Source: Undibacterium umbellatum
GTDB taxonomy: Bacteria; Pseudomonadota; Gammaproteobacteria; Burkholderiales; Burkholderiaceae_D
Direction: 5' to 3'
Assembly: GCF_014284125.1 (NCBI RefSeq)
Contig: NZ_JACOFX010000019.1
Location: forward strand, 48,141 to 112,140
Length of the DNA: 64,000 nt
In this document: positions 42,970 through 51,037 of the stretch, in pieces
Layout: every line of letters begins with the position of its first letter
Numbering within the stretch: the stretch's first letter is position 1
The notes under the pieces: model-generated
The model's input: only the letters and a program-made list of their open reading frames with translations
Told to the model about the DNA's origin: nothing
Databases searched by the model: none
Made by a program: the position numbers and the translations under genes

Positions 42970-44059
42970 ATTTACTCTCAGACCCTATCTGCTGGCAACG
43001 GCGGTATGTGCGAGCTTAATGACGCAGAGTTTGGCGTCGGCAAGTACATGCCTGCAAACTGTCGTCAAGTCAGGTTCTCTTGTTGTCAGTAGCCCATTTG
43101 GCTGGCGATTTGGTGCCAATCCCAACGGCCGTGGTAAATGGCAATTTCACTACGGGACTGACTTCTCGAAAAAAGTATTGGCAGATCCGATGGTGGTAGC
43201 ACCTATTGGCGGTACTTATCATTCATATCCTGGTACGGGGGGATGCGGTAATATGGTCGTGATTACCCAACCAGATGGTTTTGCAACCAAGTTCTGCCAT
43301 TTGAAAAATTTTGAACCTGCTGCCAATGGCAAGGCCAGGCTGAATGGGTCCGCTATCAGCGTCGGAGACAAGCTAGGTGTGCCATCGAATACAGGCATAT
43401 TGCCTAATCCGGAACATATCCATCTGGAAGTCATTACCAAAGGTGATCCAAGCCGGACTAGTGCGTGGCGCATACCACCTCCCTTCTGTGGCGGCGTTTC
43501 ATTTACCTATCAGGCTGCCGTAGATACGCCCGACAGAAAGCCGCCCTTAAGCTTGATACGTCCGGCCGGTGTGGTTGACAAGAATGTCTTTGGCAACGCA
43601 ACCCCTAATTTCGATAAAGAATTTTACGACAAGTATATGGCCCAAAATGCGACGACGGGGACAATACCTAGCACCTCAATTAGCGTTACCAATCCGGCCG
43701 CCAATGTTGACGCAGCCAAGATCGCCAAGTCGGGTGACAATGCTTCGCAGCAACCACCACTGCCTGCACCTGTGACTGCAGAAGATATGTCATTTTCTGA
43801 AATGATTCTGGGCGAAGCTAAAAAACGCTTTGGTTCGGAACACTGGTATTCCGAACTCTCACTCAAAGGTGAATTGCCTTTGTATTATGAGCTGGCAGTC
43901 ATGACAGCCTACCAAATCTACATGCAATATCAAAAGCGGGAAATAGCTGAAAACATAGTCCAGTTATCAGCCACCAGAACAGCGCTATTGAATGATGTGG
44001 CCATCCAGATCAAGGTCAAGAAATTGCGCGAGCCGGCATTGCAAAGCATCGCCCCTTGA
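42959..44059 (+). CDS. M23 peptidoglycan endopeptidase of the T4BSS locus
   Basis: The 366-residue exported enzyme has a signal peptide (about 1-28). An M23 (lysostaphin-type) domain follows, with zinc ligands His64 and Asp68 (HYGTD) and His153/His155 (EHIHLEV). The C-terminal 180 residues form a separate helical region (FSEMILGEAKKRFGSEHWY, YYELAVMTAYQIYMQYQKRE) of unknown function. Such enzymes cut cross-bridges in peptidoglycan. It overlaps the previous gene by 11 bases, so it is made with the putative secretion components. Confidence 0.85.
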   Translation: MQAKFTLRPYLLATAVCASLMTQSLASASTCLQTVVKSGSLVVSSPFGWRFGANPNGRGKWQFHYGTDFSKKVLADPMVVAPIGGTYHSYPGTGGCGNMVVITQPDGFATKFCHLKNFEPAANGKARLNGSAISVGDKLGVPSNTGILPNPEHIHLEVITKGDPSRTSAWRIPPPFCGGVSFTYQAAVDTPDRKPPLSLIRPAGVVDKNVFGNATPNFDKEFYDKYMAQNATTGTIPSTSISVTNPAANVDAAKIAKSGDNASQQPPLPAPVTAEDMSFSEMILGEAKKRFGSEHWYSELSLKGELPLYYELAVMTAYQIYMQYQKREIAENIVQLSATRTALLNDVAIQIKVKKLREPALQSIAP

Positions 44060-44091
44060 CACCTTAACTGCACTTAAAGCAATCAGCATTG

Positions 44092-45135
44092 ATGAGCCTG
44101 AACATGAATCATAGTCAGCAAGCGCGAAACACTGGCAAGGCAAACCAAGTGGCAGCACTATGGTTGCTGCTGGGCTTGCTATGGCCCGTATATTCCCATG
44201 GGCAGCAAGTGAATGATTTGCTGCAGATGGATATTATCAATGCCGGGAAGACAGATCAGAGCTTGAAAAAAAATGCAGATAGCTACAGTTTAGTTCCCAG
44301 ATTGAACCAGGAGGATACAATAAAATATCAGGCTGTAATTGCCAGCATGAAAGGAAAGAATGGCGATGAGATTCTGGAAGCCATGCAAGCTGCTAATGCA
44401 GATAGCTTGGCGAAAATGTCTCCATCAAGTCGCAAATCGTTTGAGGATTTACAAAAGAAAATTCAGGCAGACTTGAAGTCTGGTGCGGCAAATCCGGAAC
44501 ACAAATCGATTGATGCCATCAGACAAAGAATGTACCTCCGTTTGCTTGGAATCGAACCTGGTGACGGCAAGCAGATGACAGCGCAGCAAAAGGCTTATTT
44601 CGAACACAACGAGGCAAAGATAAGGCAAAAGTATTTTTCTCCAGAACGTAGCGAAAGTTATCGGCGTTTGGCTGAGGAGTCCCAAGCTTACCTGATGCAG
44701 AACCTCGACAAGCAGGCAGAATATGCCAGGAATTTCAAGTCCTCTGCTGGTGCGCCCGATCAGACCAGGGCATCACCCCTGCCTATGGACGTGTTGAAAT
44801 TCAATTGGCTGGTACGTAAGATGGCGACCCAAAATCCTGCAGAGCTCACGCCGAAGGCATCTTCGTCAGTCCCCATCAATGTTAATGTAATCAGAGCGCA
44901 GATTGACGATTTGTCGCTTCAGTTGCGTTCGGGCAAGGCGATGTCGGTGACTGAACGATACGGCTCCAACGCCAGTATCGTGAGCGAAGCAGATGCCAAA
45001 AGCAAGATGCAAGAACAGGTGCGTAACGGCAGCCTTGCGACGAATATTCCCTCATCCAGCGTCAACGGGGTAGATAAATCTAAAGCACCGCCTGAGGCAT
45101 CTGCCAGGAAAACCTCAGCCATTCCCGGTCTTTGA
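44092..45135 (+). CDS. Exported protein ending in IPGL, 347 residues
   Basis: A hydrophobic signal (about 22-42, VAALWLLLGLLWPVYSHGQ) precedes a long polar, helical region (about 45-250) with Lys/Asp/Gln-rich segments (YQAVIASMKGKNGDEILEAM, FEDLQKKIQADLKSG). A Ser/Pro-rich end closes with Ile-Pro-Gly-Leu. It shares that ending, but no other similarity, with the two tandem paralogues 6 to 7 kb upstream. It is the last gene of the operon that starts with icmW. The family is not recognised. ATG 44092 or 44104 could be the start. Confidence 0.6.
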   Translation: MSLNMNHSQQARNTGKANQVAALWLLLGLLWPVYSHGQQVNDLLQMDIINAGKTDQSLKKNADSYSLVPRLNQEDTIKYQAVIASMKGKNGDEILEAMQAANADSLAKMSPSSRKSFEDLQKKIQADLKSGAANPEHKSIDAIRQRMYLRLLGIEPGDGKQMTAQQKAYFEHNEAKIRQKYFSPERSESYRRLAEESQAYLMQNLDKQAEYARNFKSSAGAPDQTRASPLPMDVLKFNWLVRKMATQNPAELTPKASSSVPINVNVIRAQIDDLSLQLRSGKAMSVTERYGSNASIVSEADAKSKMQEQVRNGSLATNIPSSSVNGVDKSKAPPEASARKTSAIPGL

Positions 45136-45217
45136 TACTCTGATCAGTCTGGATGATGACTTAGCTCCAGCCAAAGGGCTGCGCATTTCAATCATTCCAG
45201 CACTACCCCGGTCTACT

Positions 45218-45246
45218 TTGACTTTCAAATTTCGAAGGCATATTAT
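45218..45246 (+). promoter_or_regulatory. Sigma-70-type promoter of the HU/IHF-like gene
   Basis: TTGACT (45218-45223) and TATTAT (45241-45246) are 17 bases apart, about 50 bases before the ATG. A short hairpin (GCAGT/ACTGC, 45264-45278) lies in the leader. Confidence 0.75.
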
Positions 45247-45298
45247 AGCTTTTTAGAATAATGCAGTTCTTTACTGCAAGTAGAAAGCCATAATAGAA

Positions 45299-45613
45299 AT
45301 GACAAAACACGACATCGTCGAGTGTATTTACGGTAAATATCAGGGTACTTTGACCAGGAACGTGGTCAAGGATATCGTCACTTCTGTCTTTGATGAAATC
45401 ATCCGGGAAATGAGCGAAGACGGCGAAGCCAAGATCAGCCGTTTTGGCACCTTCAAGGTGGCTGAAAGAAACGCAAAACAAGCCAGAAATCCGCGTACAG
45501 GTGAACCTGTGATGATTGAAGACCGCAAAGTCCCCAAATTCAAACCCAGTCGCTACCTGCAAAACAAAGTCAATAATTTGCCTGTTGATGATATGAAAGA
45601 TGAAGACGATTAA
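45299..45613 (+). CDS. HU/IHF-family DNA-binding protein with acidic tail
   Basis: The 104-residue HU/IHF fold has MTKHDIVECIYGKY at the start, ISRFGTFKVAERNAKQARNPRTGEPVMI (the DNA-contacting beta arm with RNP) and PKFKPSRYLQNKVN. The family normally ends near residue 95; here an acidic end (DDMKDEDD) is added. Such proteins bend DNA and shape nucleoid structure. It has its own strong promoter and terminator, so it is an independent unit between the T4BSS operon and the lipase cassette, possibly regulating them. It is not identical to the usual hupB, ihfA or ihfB types. Confidence 0.88.
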   Translation: MTKHDIVECIYGKYQGTLTRNVVKDIVTSVFDEIIREMSEDGEAKISRFGTFKVAERNAKQARNPRTGEPVMIEDRKVPKFKPSRYLQNKVNNLPVDDMKDEDD

Positions 45614-45660
45614 AGCCACGTGATGTCAGGGGCAAGGCCGTTCAGTAGTCGTATTGCGCA

Positions 45661-45689
45661 AAAAGGATGTCTTCGGACTTCCTTTTTTT
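45661..45689 (+). terminator. Rho-independent terminator after the HU/IHF-like gene
   Basis: AAAAGGA pairs with TCCTTTT, and GTC with GAC across a TTCG tetraloop (one T-T mismatch), then a run of T. Confidence 0.85.
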
Positions 45690-45802
45690 ATTTATAGCAT
45701 TCAATCAGATTGTTCTCTGATTAGCCGTACTTTGAATAAACTAGGGTCGAAGTGCAAAAATATGAGGGTTCTCCAAGTAGTCCAAGTTCATAAATGTTTT
45801 TT

Positions 45803-45828
45803 ACTTTTGTTTGTATAAAAATTTGAAA
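45803..45828 (+). promoter_or_regulatory. Copy 3 of the repeated promoter-like element, upstream of the lipase cassette
   Basis: ACTTTTGTTTGTATAA at 45803-45818 continues AAATTTGAAA, closely matching the copy at 3620. TATAAA at 45814-45819 would be the -10 box. Confidence 0.5.
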
Positions 45829-46167
45829 AATGAAAAGGGTGGAAGTATAATTCCTGTTATTGAGTCTGTTTTTCCAGATGTTTTTCGGCGTCATTTCCTG
45901 TGCGCCGGCCATGTTGGTCATTCCGTGACAGAAAGAGCTGGTTCCTTGGGTAATCCCGTGCTGTGTTCTGCTTCTCCTGTTTGCAATTTGTGCTGGACGA
46001 GAGCTTATTGACCTTGCTTGTAGATTAAAAAATAGGCCAACACACCTTGGCTTGGATTTTCTTTGAATTTCTGATAATAATTCGTCTGCAGCACATTTGA
46101 TTAAAGTAATTCTTGGACTTGTTTCGCACTAATCAAGAAATGGGTTCTATGCAAAAACGGGTTAACA

Positions 46168-46713
46168 ATGAAACTCTCGAAACGACATTTTGCAGGATTT
46201 TTGATGGCAATCGCTTTACAAACACAACTGGGACTTAGCGCAATGGCAAATGAAGAAGTGTTGAAATTCACCACGCATGATATTGATATCAAGGTATTTA
46301 GTGCGAGTGATGTCTATCTGGTCTATGCAGGCTCGCCACACAGACTTAGCTTTGGCAAGGTTTTCAGGGCAAAGACGCCTGAAGATGTCAGTAGATTCAG
46401 ATGGGGTACTTCGGGCAGTTACAACGCGTTTGCAGGCCCGGTAGAAATGGAGTGGCGCTCACAGGACGGCACGCCGTTCAAATACTCACTCAATCTGGAC
46501 GAGATATTTAAAGACAGAAAAATTCTTCATACTGAAGAGCTTTCCAGGCTATATAAAGCTGAGCCAGTTTATGGTGGCAAGCCAACCATCATTATTGAAG
46601 TGAATGACCGTACTGTGAATGTCTACATGTTTGTCACGATGCGCCTGGAAAAAGATGAACAGACGCGTGAGCATCGTGATCATCTGACGCTGGCCTTTAC
46701 CAAGACTTTTTGA
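46168..46713 (+). CDS. Exported protein, likely immunity or adaptor of the adjacent lipase
   Basis: The 181-residue protein has a signal peptide (about 1-27, FLMAIALQTQLGLSAMANE). A beta-rich soluble domain follows (HDIDIKVFSASDVYLVYAG, TIIIEVNDRTVNVYMFVTMRLE). No family is recognised. It lies 13 bases before the Tle1-like gene on the same strand. In Tle1-type systems the gene beside the lipase commonly encodes a periplasmic immunity protein, which is the basis for the proposal. It could instead be an unrelated conserved protein. The start has only a weak ribosome site. Confidence 0.55.
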   Translation: MKLSKRHFAGFLMAIALQTQLGLSAMANEEVLKFTTHDIDIKVFSASDVYLVYAGSPHRLSFGKVFRAKTPEDVSRFRWGTSGSYNAFAGPVEMEWRSQDGTPFKYSLNLDEIFKDRKILHTEELSRLYKAEPVYGGKPTIIIEVNDRTVNVYMFVTMRLEKDEQTREHRDHLTLAFTKTF

Positions 46714-46725
46714 TTCTAATTTCCT

Positions 46726-47925
46726 ATGACTGTTAAATCTGACGGTGTTGATGTTAAACAGGCGACTCCTGAGCAACTGGCAACGTATACCAGGGCTGAA
46801 GCTGAGATCAATGCCTTTAAGGTTCCCCAGCTCTACGATGCCAAGGATCCAAATGCGCGTGTATTTGTCGCCTTATTTGACGGTACAGGAAACGATGCAA
46901 TCAAAGATCCCAAGCACATCACCAATGTGGGATTGTTGAAAGAACAGGTCGAAAATGCCAGGCTGGAAAACCCCAATGTCGGCTTTTACTACAAGGAGGG
47001 CCCAGGTACTCAAGGGGGCTTGAAAGGTACTATTGATGGCGCAACTGGCGGCACCTACCAGGAACGTCTGGAGGAAATGTACCAAAGATTTAATATTCAG
47101 TCTGCTGCCTGGTTGCAAGAGAATCCAGATGCCAAAATTAGTGTTTTGTCTGTAGGATTTAGTCGTGGTGCAGAACAGGCCGCCGGATTTACCCGCATGG
47201 TTGATGAGCGCGGCATACAAAATCCGGAAGCCAGGAACGTAGAGCGTTCCGCTCTGAATTTGGGGTTGGGTTTGGTTGATGATAAAGTCACCTACACAGC
47301 ACCGCCACTGCAGGAGCCAGGAAAAATTGCGCAAGCATTGGCGATGTATGATCCTGTGGCAACCGGTGCACCAGAAAGTAAAGACAGAAGACCTGCCACC
47401 TCGGTTGTCAGTGGCTTGCAAATCAAGGCCGGAGATGAGCACCGCACCCTGTTCCCGGCAGATAACATCATTGCGCAAGGAACGTCCGCAGATGGCCGTT
47501 TTTTGGGGGTGACAACCACTGGTTGCCATAGTGATATTGGCGGCGGCTATGAACTCAATGGTTTATCGACGCGTAACTTTAACCTGATGAGTGGCTATCT
47601 GAATGCGACTCTGGGTTCTGCCATGATCATGAAACGAGAAGTGCCGGTGGAGCCTGAGAAGAGTGTTATTCATGATTCCACTCAGCACAAATTCTTTTAT
47701 CGCCGGGTAGAAGAGCGCGGCATTACGCCTAAACAAGACCCGGATGGAAAGCCTGTTGATCCGGTGGACAAGAAGCTGGCCGAGCAGTTTAGTGGCAGCA
47801 TCAAACCAATTGCTGCCACCAGACCCGGAGCAGATCTGAATGTCCTGAGTGCCGATGATAGTCCTTCGAATCGCCTGCTGTCCCGTACTTCAGAGCAGGT
47901 GAAACAGGTGCAGCTAAAACTATAA
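46726..47925 (+). CDS. DUF2235/Tle1-type phospholipase, putative antibacterial effector
   Basis: The 399-residue alpha/beta hydrolase of the DUF2235 family, as in Tle1 phospholipase effectors of T6SS, has FVALFDGTGNDAIKDP near residue 50, then SVGFSRGAEQAAGFTR with Ser146 as nucleophile. YDPVATGAPESKDRR and the His-containing GCHSDIGGGYELNGL (His268) follow. The C-terminal 80 residues are charged and probably disordered. There is no PAAR, VgrG or signal peptide, and no T6SS gene is in view, so delivery by the neighbouring T4BSS is possible. No IPGL ending is present. The preceding gene may supply immunity. Confidence 0.8.
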   Translation: MTVKSDGVDVKQATPEQLATYTRAEAEINAFKVPQLYDAKDPNARVFVALFDGTGNDAIKDPKHITNVGLLKEQVENARLENPNVGFYYKEGPGTQGGLKGTIDGATGGTYQERLEEMYQRFNIQSAAWLQENPDAKISVLSVGFSRGAEQAAGFTRMVDERGIQNPEARNVERSALNLGLGLVDDKVTYTAPPLQEPGKIAQALAMYDPVATGAPESKDRRPATSVVSGLQIKAGDEHRTLFPADNIIAQGTSADGRFLGVTTTGCHSDIGGGYELNGLSTRNFNLMSGYLNATLGSAMIMKREVPVEPEKSVIHDSTQHKFFYRRVEERGITPKQDPDGKPVDPVDKKLAEQFSGSIKPIAATRPGADLNVLSADDSPSNRLLSRTSEQVKQVQLKL

Positions 47926-48022
47926 GTCAAGCTTGGCTCTCGGTAATTGGCCGGTGTTACGGTATCAAAGTTCTGACACATGCTCACATATCAAGCTAAT
48001 ACATGGTGATGGAAGCCAGAAT

Positions 48023-48054
48023 GAAAAAGCGGCTCTGGATTAACAGAGCCGCTT
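48023..48054 (-). terminator. Rho-independent terminator after purH
   Basis: AAGCGGCTCTG (48027-48037) pairs perfectly with CAGAGCCGCTT (48044-48054). On the minus strand the stem is followed by TTTTT, so it ends the dusB-fis-purH transcript. Confidence 0.85.
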
Positions 48055-48086
48055 AGTATTCACGCCACCACTACTTCAAGAAGGGA

Positions 48087-49652
48087 TCAATGGCGGAAAT
48101 GACGTGTACCGGTATAGACCATCACCACTCCACGTTCATCCGCAGCATCAATCACTTCCTGGTCACGCATGGAACCACCCGGGTGGATCACGCAAGTTGC
48201 ACCTGCATCTACCACCACATCCAAGCCATCACGGAAGGGGAAGAAGGCGTCTGACGCAACGGCAGAACCAGACAAAGTCAAACCAGCATTTTGCGCTTTG
48301 ATGGAAGCAATGCGTGCAGAGTCTATTCGGCTCATCTGGCCAGCGCCTACACCCAGTGTCATACCATTGCCGCAGAAGACGATAGCATTCGATTTCACAT
48401 ACTTGGCCACGCGCCAGGCGAACATCATGTCAGCCATTTGTTGTGGCGTAGGCTGCAATTTCGAGACTACGCGCAGTTCTTCCTGCAAGACATTTTTGGC
48501 ATCTGGTGCCTGTACCAGCAAACCACCGCCAACTCGTTTCATGTCGTACTGATTGAAGCCATCACCCAGAGAGATTTCCAGCAAACGCACGTTTTGTTTT
48601 GCCGCGAAAATCTGTTTTGCTTCCGCAGTGAACGATGGTGCGATCAGCACTTCAACGAATTGCTTGGCGACCATTTCAGCAGCCTTGCCATCGAGTTCGC
48701 GGTTGAAGGCGATGATGCCGCCGAACGCAGAAGTCGGGTCAGTCTGCAAAGCCTTGCTGTAAGATTCAAACGGTGTCGCACCCAGTGCTACGCCGCAAGG
48801 ATTGGCATGCTTGACGATGACACAGGCAGATTCAGCGAAAGACTTCACGCATTCCCATGCTGCATCAGCATCAGCGATATTGTTGTAAGACAGTTCCTTG
48901 CCTTGCAATTGCTTGTAGTTGGCCAGCGAACCTTCGAGAGATTTCAGGTCGCGATAGAAGGCCGCGGACTGGTGCGGGTTTTCACCGTAACGCATTTCCT
49001 GCACTTTTTCAAAATGCAGGTTCAAGGTTTGCGGATAGGCGCTGCGTGTAGCATGCGCTTTGTCTTCACCCAGGCTGGTCAGGTAATTGGTGATGGCACC
49101 ATCGTATTGTGCTGTATGGGCAAATACTTTTTTTGCCAGCGTGAACTTGGTGTCATAGCTGACGACGTTTTGACTCGCCTTCATCTCTGCCAGCACCACT
49201 GCATAATCAGCAGGGTCGACAATGACGGTAACATCTTTATGGTTCTTGGCCGACGAGCGCAACATGGTCGGGCCGCCGATGTCGATATTTTCTATCGCAT
49301 CTTCAAGTGAGCATTCACCCTTGGCCACAGTTTGCTGGAACGGGTAGAGGTTGACCACCACCATGTCTATGGTGGGAATGCCATGCTGTTCCAGTGCTGC
49401 CACATGTTCAGGAAAATCACGGCGTGCCAGAATGCCGCCATGCACTTTAGGGTGCAGGGTCTTGACACGGCCATCGAGCATCTCAGGGAAGCCGGTGTAG
49501 TCCGCCACTTCGGTAACAGGCAGGCCATTGTCAGCCAGCAGTTTGGCTGTGCCACCCGTGGACAAGAGCTTGACACCGAGCGCAGACAATTCACGTGCAA
49601 ATTCGAGCACGCCGGTCTTGTCGGAGACGGAAATGAGGGCTTGTTTGATCAT
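48087..49652 (-). CDS. purH: Bifunctional AICAR transformylase / IMP cyclohydrolase
   Basis: PurH performs the last two steps of IMP synthesis. The 521-residue length is typical. The N-terminal IMP cyclohydrolase part (MIKQALISVSDKTGVLEFAR, LLSTGGTAKLLADNGLPV) is followed by the transformylase part (VKHANPCGVALG, TSAFGGIIAFNREL, GNGMTLGVGAGQMSRIDS and the final VIHPGGSMRDQEVIDAADERG). The start is the ATG with complement at 49650-49652; a longer frame to 49,685 lacks conservation. It is the last gene of the dusB-fis-purH unit. Confidence 0.97.
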   Translation of the reverse strand: MIKQALISVSDKTGVLEFARELSALGVKLLSTGGTAKLLADNGLPVTEVADYTGFPEMLDGRVKTLHPKVHGGILARRDFPEHVAALEQHGIPTIDMVVVNLYPFQQTVAKGECSLEDAIENIDIGGPTMLRSSAKNHKDVTVIVDPADYAVVLAEMKASQNVVSYDTKFTLAKKVFAHTAQYDGAITNYLTSLGEDKAHATRSAYPQTLNLHFEKVQEMRYGENPHQSAAFYRDLKSLEGSLANYKQLQGKELSYNNIADADAAWECVKSFAESACVIVKHANPCGVALGATPFESYSKALQTDPTSAFGGIIAFNRELDGKAAEMVAKQFVEVLIAPSFTAEAKQIFAAKQNVRLLEISLGDGFNQYDMKRVGGGLLVQAPDAKNVLQEELRVVSKLQPTPQQMADMMFAWRVAKYVKSNAIVFCGNGMTLGVGAGQMSRIDSARIASIKAQNAGLTLSGSAVASDAFFPFRDGLDVVVDAGATCVIHPGGSMRDQEVIDAADERGVVMVYTGTRHFRH

Positions 49653-49699
49653 GATTTTTGATATGAGTAAGGAAATCGGTGTCAAGCCTCGCGGATGGA

Positions 49700-49933
49700 T
49701 TAAAGCAAACCGTGCTGCTGCAATTTCTTGCGCAAGGTATTCCGGTTAATGCCCAACATATCAGCGGCTTGCGACTGGTTGCTTGATGCGCGCGTCATGA
49801 CCATTTCCAGCATAGGTTTTTCAACGGCTAACACGACCATGTCGTAAATATTGGATGCGGGTTGCTCGCCCAGGTCACGGAAATACTTTTCCAGGTTTTT
49901 ATGGACGGCGTCTTGAATGCTATCTTTGCTCAT
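49700..49933 (-). CDS. fis: DNA-binding protein Fis
   Basis: The 77-residue protein has the Fis C-terminal helix-turn-helix (NQSQAADMLGINRNTLRKKLQQHGLL) and the preceding helical dimerisation part (MVVLAVEKPMLEMVMTRA). Fis bends DNA and regulates growth-phase genes. It is shorter than enteric Fis (98 residues), as usual in Burkholderiales. It lies between dusB and purH, the standard arrangement in this order; in enterics fis also follows dusB. Confidence 0.95.
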   Translation of the reverse strand: MSKDSIQDAVHKNLEKYFRDLGEQPASNIYDMVVLAVEKPMLEMVMTRASSNQSQAADMLGINRNTLRKKLQQHGLL

Positions 49934-50026
49934 GCTGTTTTTATCACTGTTCGGTTATGCCAGGCGGCGGGTAGTCCACGGTTCGTGGACGGCAAGACAA
50001 TTTATTTTTTGTAAAAGTGCTTTGTC

Positions 50027-51037
50027 TTATGCTGCCAGTTTTTCTTCAAAGGGGCGGTATTGTAACCGCTCCCCAGCCATGTGATCAAAAAAACTGCTGA
50101 CGGCGGCAAGTTGTTCATCACAATCCGTCAGTAAGTTCATTTGTTGCCGGAAATCTTCACCACCTACCAGGTCCTGCACATACCAGCCTATATGTTTGCG
50201 TGCCGTTCGTACGCCAAGATAGTCACCATAGAACGCATAGTGCGCTTTCAAATGGGCATCCATGAGTTCACGAACTTCAGAAATCAAGGGGGCGGGTAAA
50301 TGCTCGCCAGTAGTGAGGAAGTGGGCGATCTCGCGAAAGATCCACGGTCGGCCTTGCGCCGCCCGGCCTATCATGATGGCGTCAGCACCGGTGGCCTCCA
50401 AGACATATTTGGCTTTTTCCGGTGTCGTGATGTCGCCATTGGCAACTACGGGGATATTGACTGCGGCCTTGACGGCAGCAATGGTGTCATATTCTGCATC
50501 ACCCTTATAGCCATCGGCACGGGTGCGTCCATGCAAAGTCAGCATTTGTATGCCAGCCGCTTCTGCCATGCGGGCAATGTTAAGGGCATTTTTATTTGCC
50601 CTGTCCCAGCCGGTACGAAACTTGAGTGTGACCGGCACATCGACTGCACCGACCACCGCATCCAGTATCTGCCCGACCAGGCTTTCATGTTGCAACAAGG
50701 CTGAGCCACACCAGGCATTGCAGACTTTTTTGACCGGGCAACCCATGTTGATATCGATGATTTGTGCACCTTTATCAACATTATGCCTGGCACAATCGGC
50801 CAGCATTTGTGGATCAGCGCCGGCAATCTGCACAGCCTTGGGTTCCATTTCGCCTTCATGGTTGGTACGGCGCGTGGACTTTTCTGTTTCCCAGAGTTTG
50901 GGATTGGATGCCGCCATTTCAGACACGGCATAGCCTGCACCAAGTTCCTTGCACAACTGACGAAAAGGTCTGTCAGTCACGCCAGCCATGGGAGCAACAA
51001 AAATATTATTACGCAGCACGTAAGAGCCGATTTGCAC
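50027..51037 (-). CDS. dusB: tRNA-dihydrouridine synthase B
   Basis: DusB reduces uridine in the D-loop of tRNA using FMN and NADPH. The 336-residue product shows the TIM-barrel landmarks FVAPMAGVTDRPFR, IDINMGCPVKKVCNAWCGSALL (catalytic Cys region), LTLHGRTRADGYKG and DAIMIGRAAQGRPWIF. The start is GTG. A usually Ala-rich segment after KKVCN reads AWCGSALL, a minor variation. It heads the dusB-fis-purH operon. Confidence 0.95.
   Translation of the reverse strand: MQIGSYVLRNNIFVAPMAGVTDRPFRQLCKELGAGYAVSEMAASNPKLWETEKSTRRTNHEGEMEPKAVQIAGADPQMLADCARHNVDKGAQIIDINMGCPVKKVCNAWCGSALLQHESLVGQILDAVVGAVDVPVTLKFRTGWDRANKNALNIARMAEAAGIQMLTLHGRTRADGYKGDAEYDTIAAVKAAVNIPVVANGDITTPEKAKYVLEATGADAIMIGRAAQGRPWIFREIAHFLTTGEHLPAPLISEVRELMDAHLKAHYAFYGDYLGVRTARKHIGWYVQDLVGGEDFRQQMNLLTDCDEQLAAVSSFFDHMAGERLQYRPFEEKLAA

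Larger units (their letters stand above)
45614..46167. other. Intergenic region holding the third copy of the repeated element
   Basis: After a terminator (45661-45689) no gene is supported. The repeated promoter-like element lies at 45803-45818, about 365 bases before the exported-protein gene. This gives a long leader of unknown function. Confidence 0.45.

Noticed and set aside
45811..46011. A 66-codon frame before the lipase cassette
   Set aside because: It begins inside the repeated promoter element, has no ribosome site and shows a Cys-rich, non-conserved pattern.
48291..49310. A 339-codon open frame on the plus strand
   Set aside because: It lies entirely antisense to purH, has a Cys/His/Arg-rich composition typical of a reverse-frame shadow, and has no ribosome site or family features.
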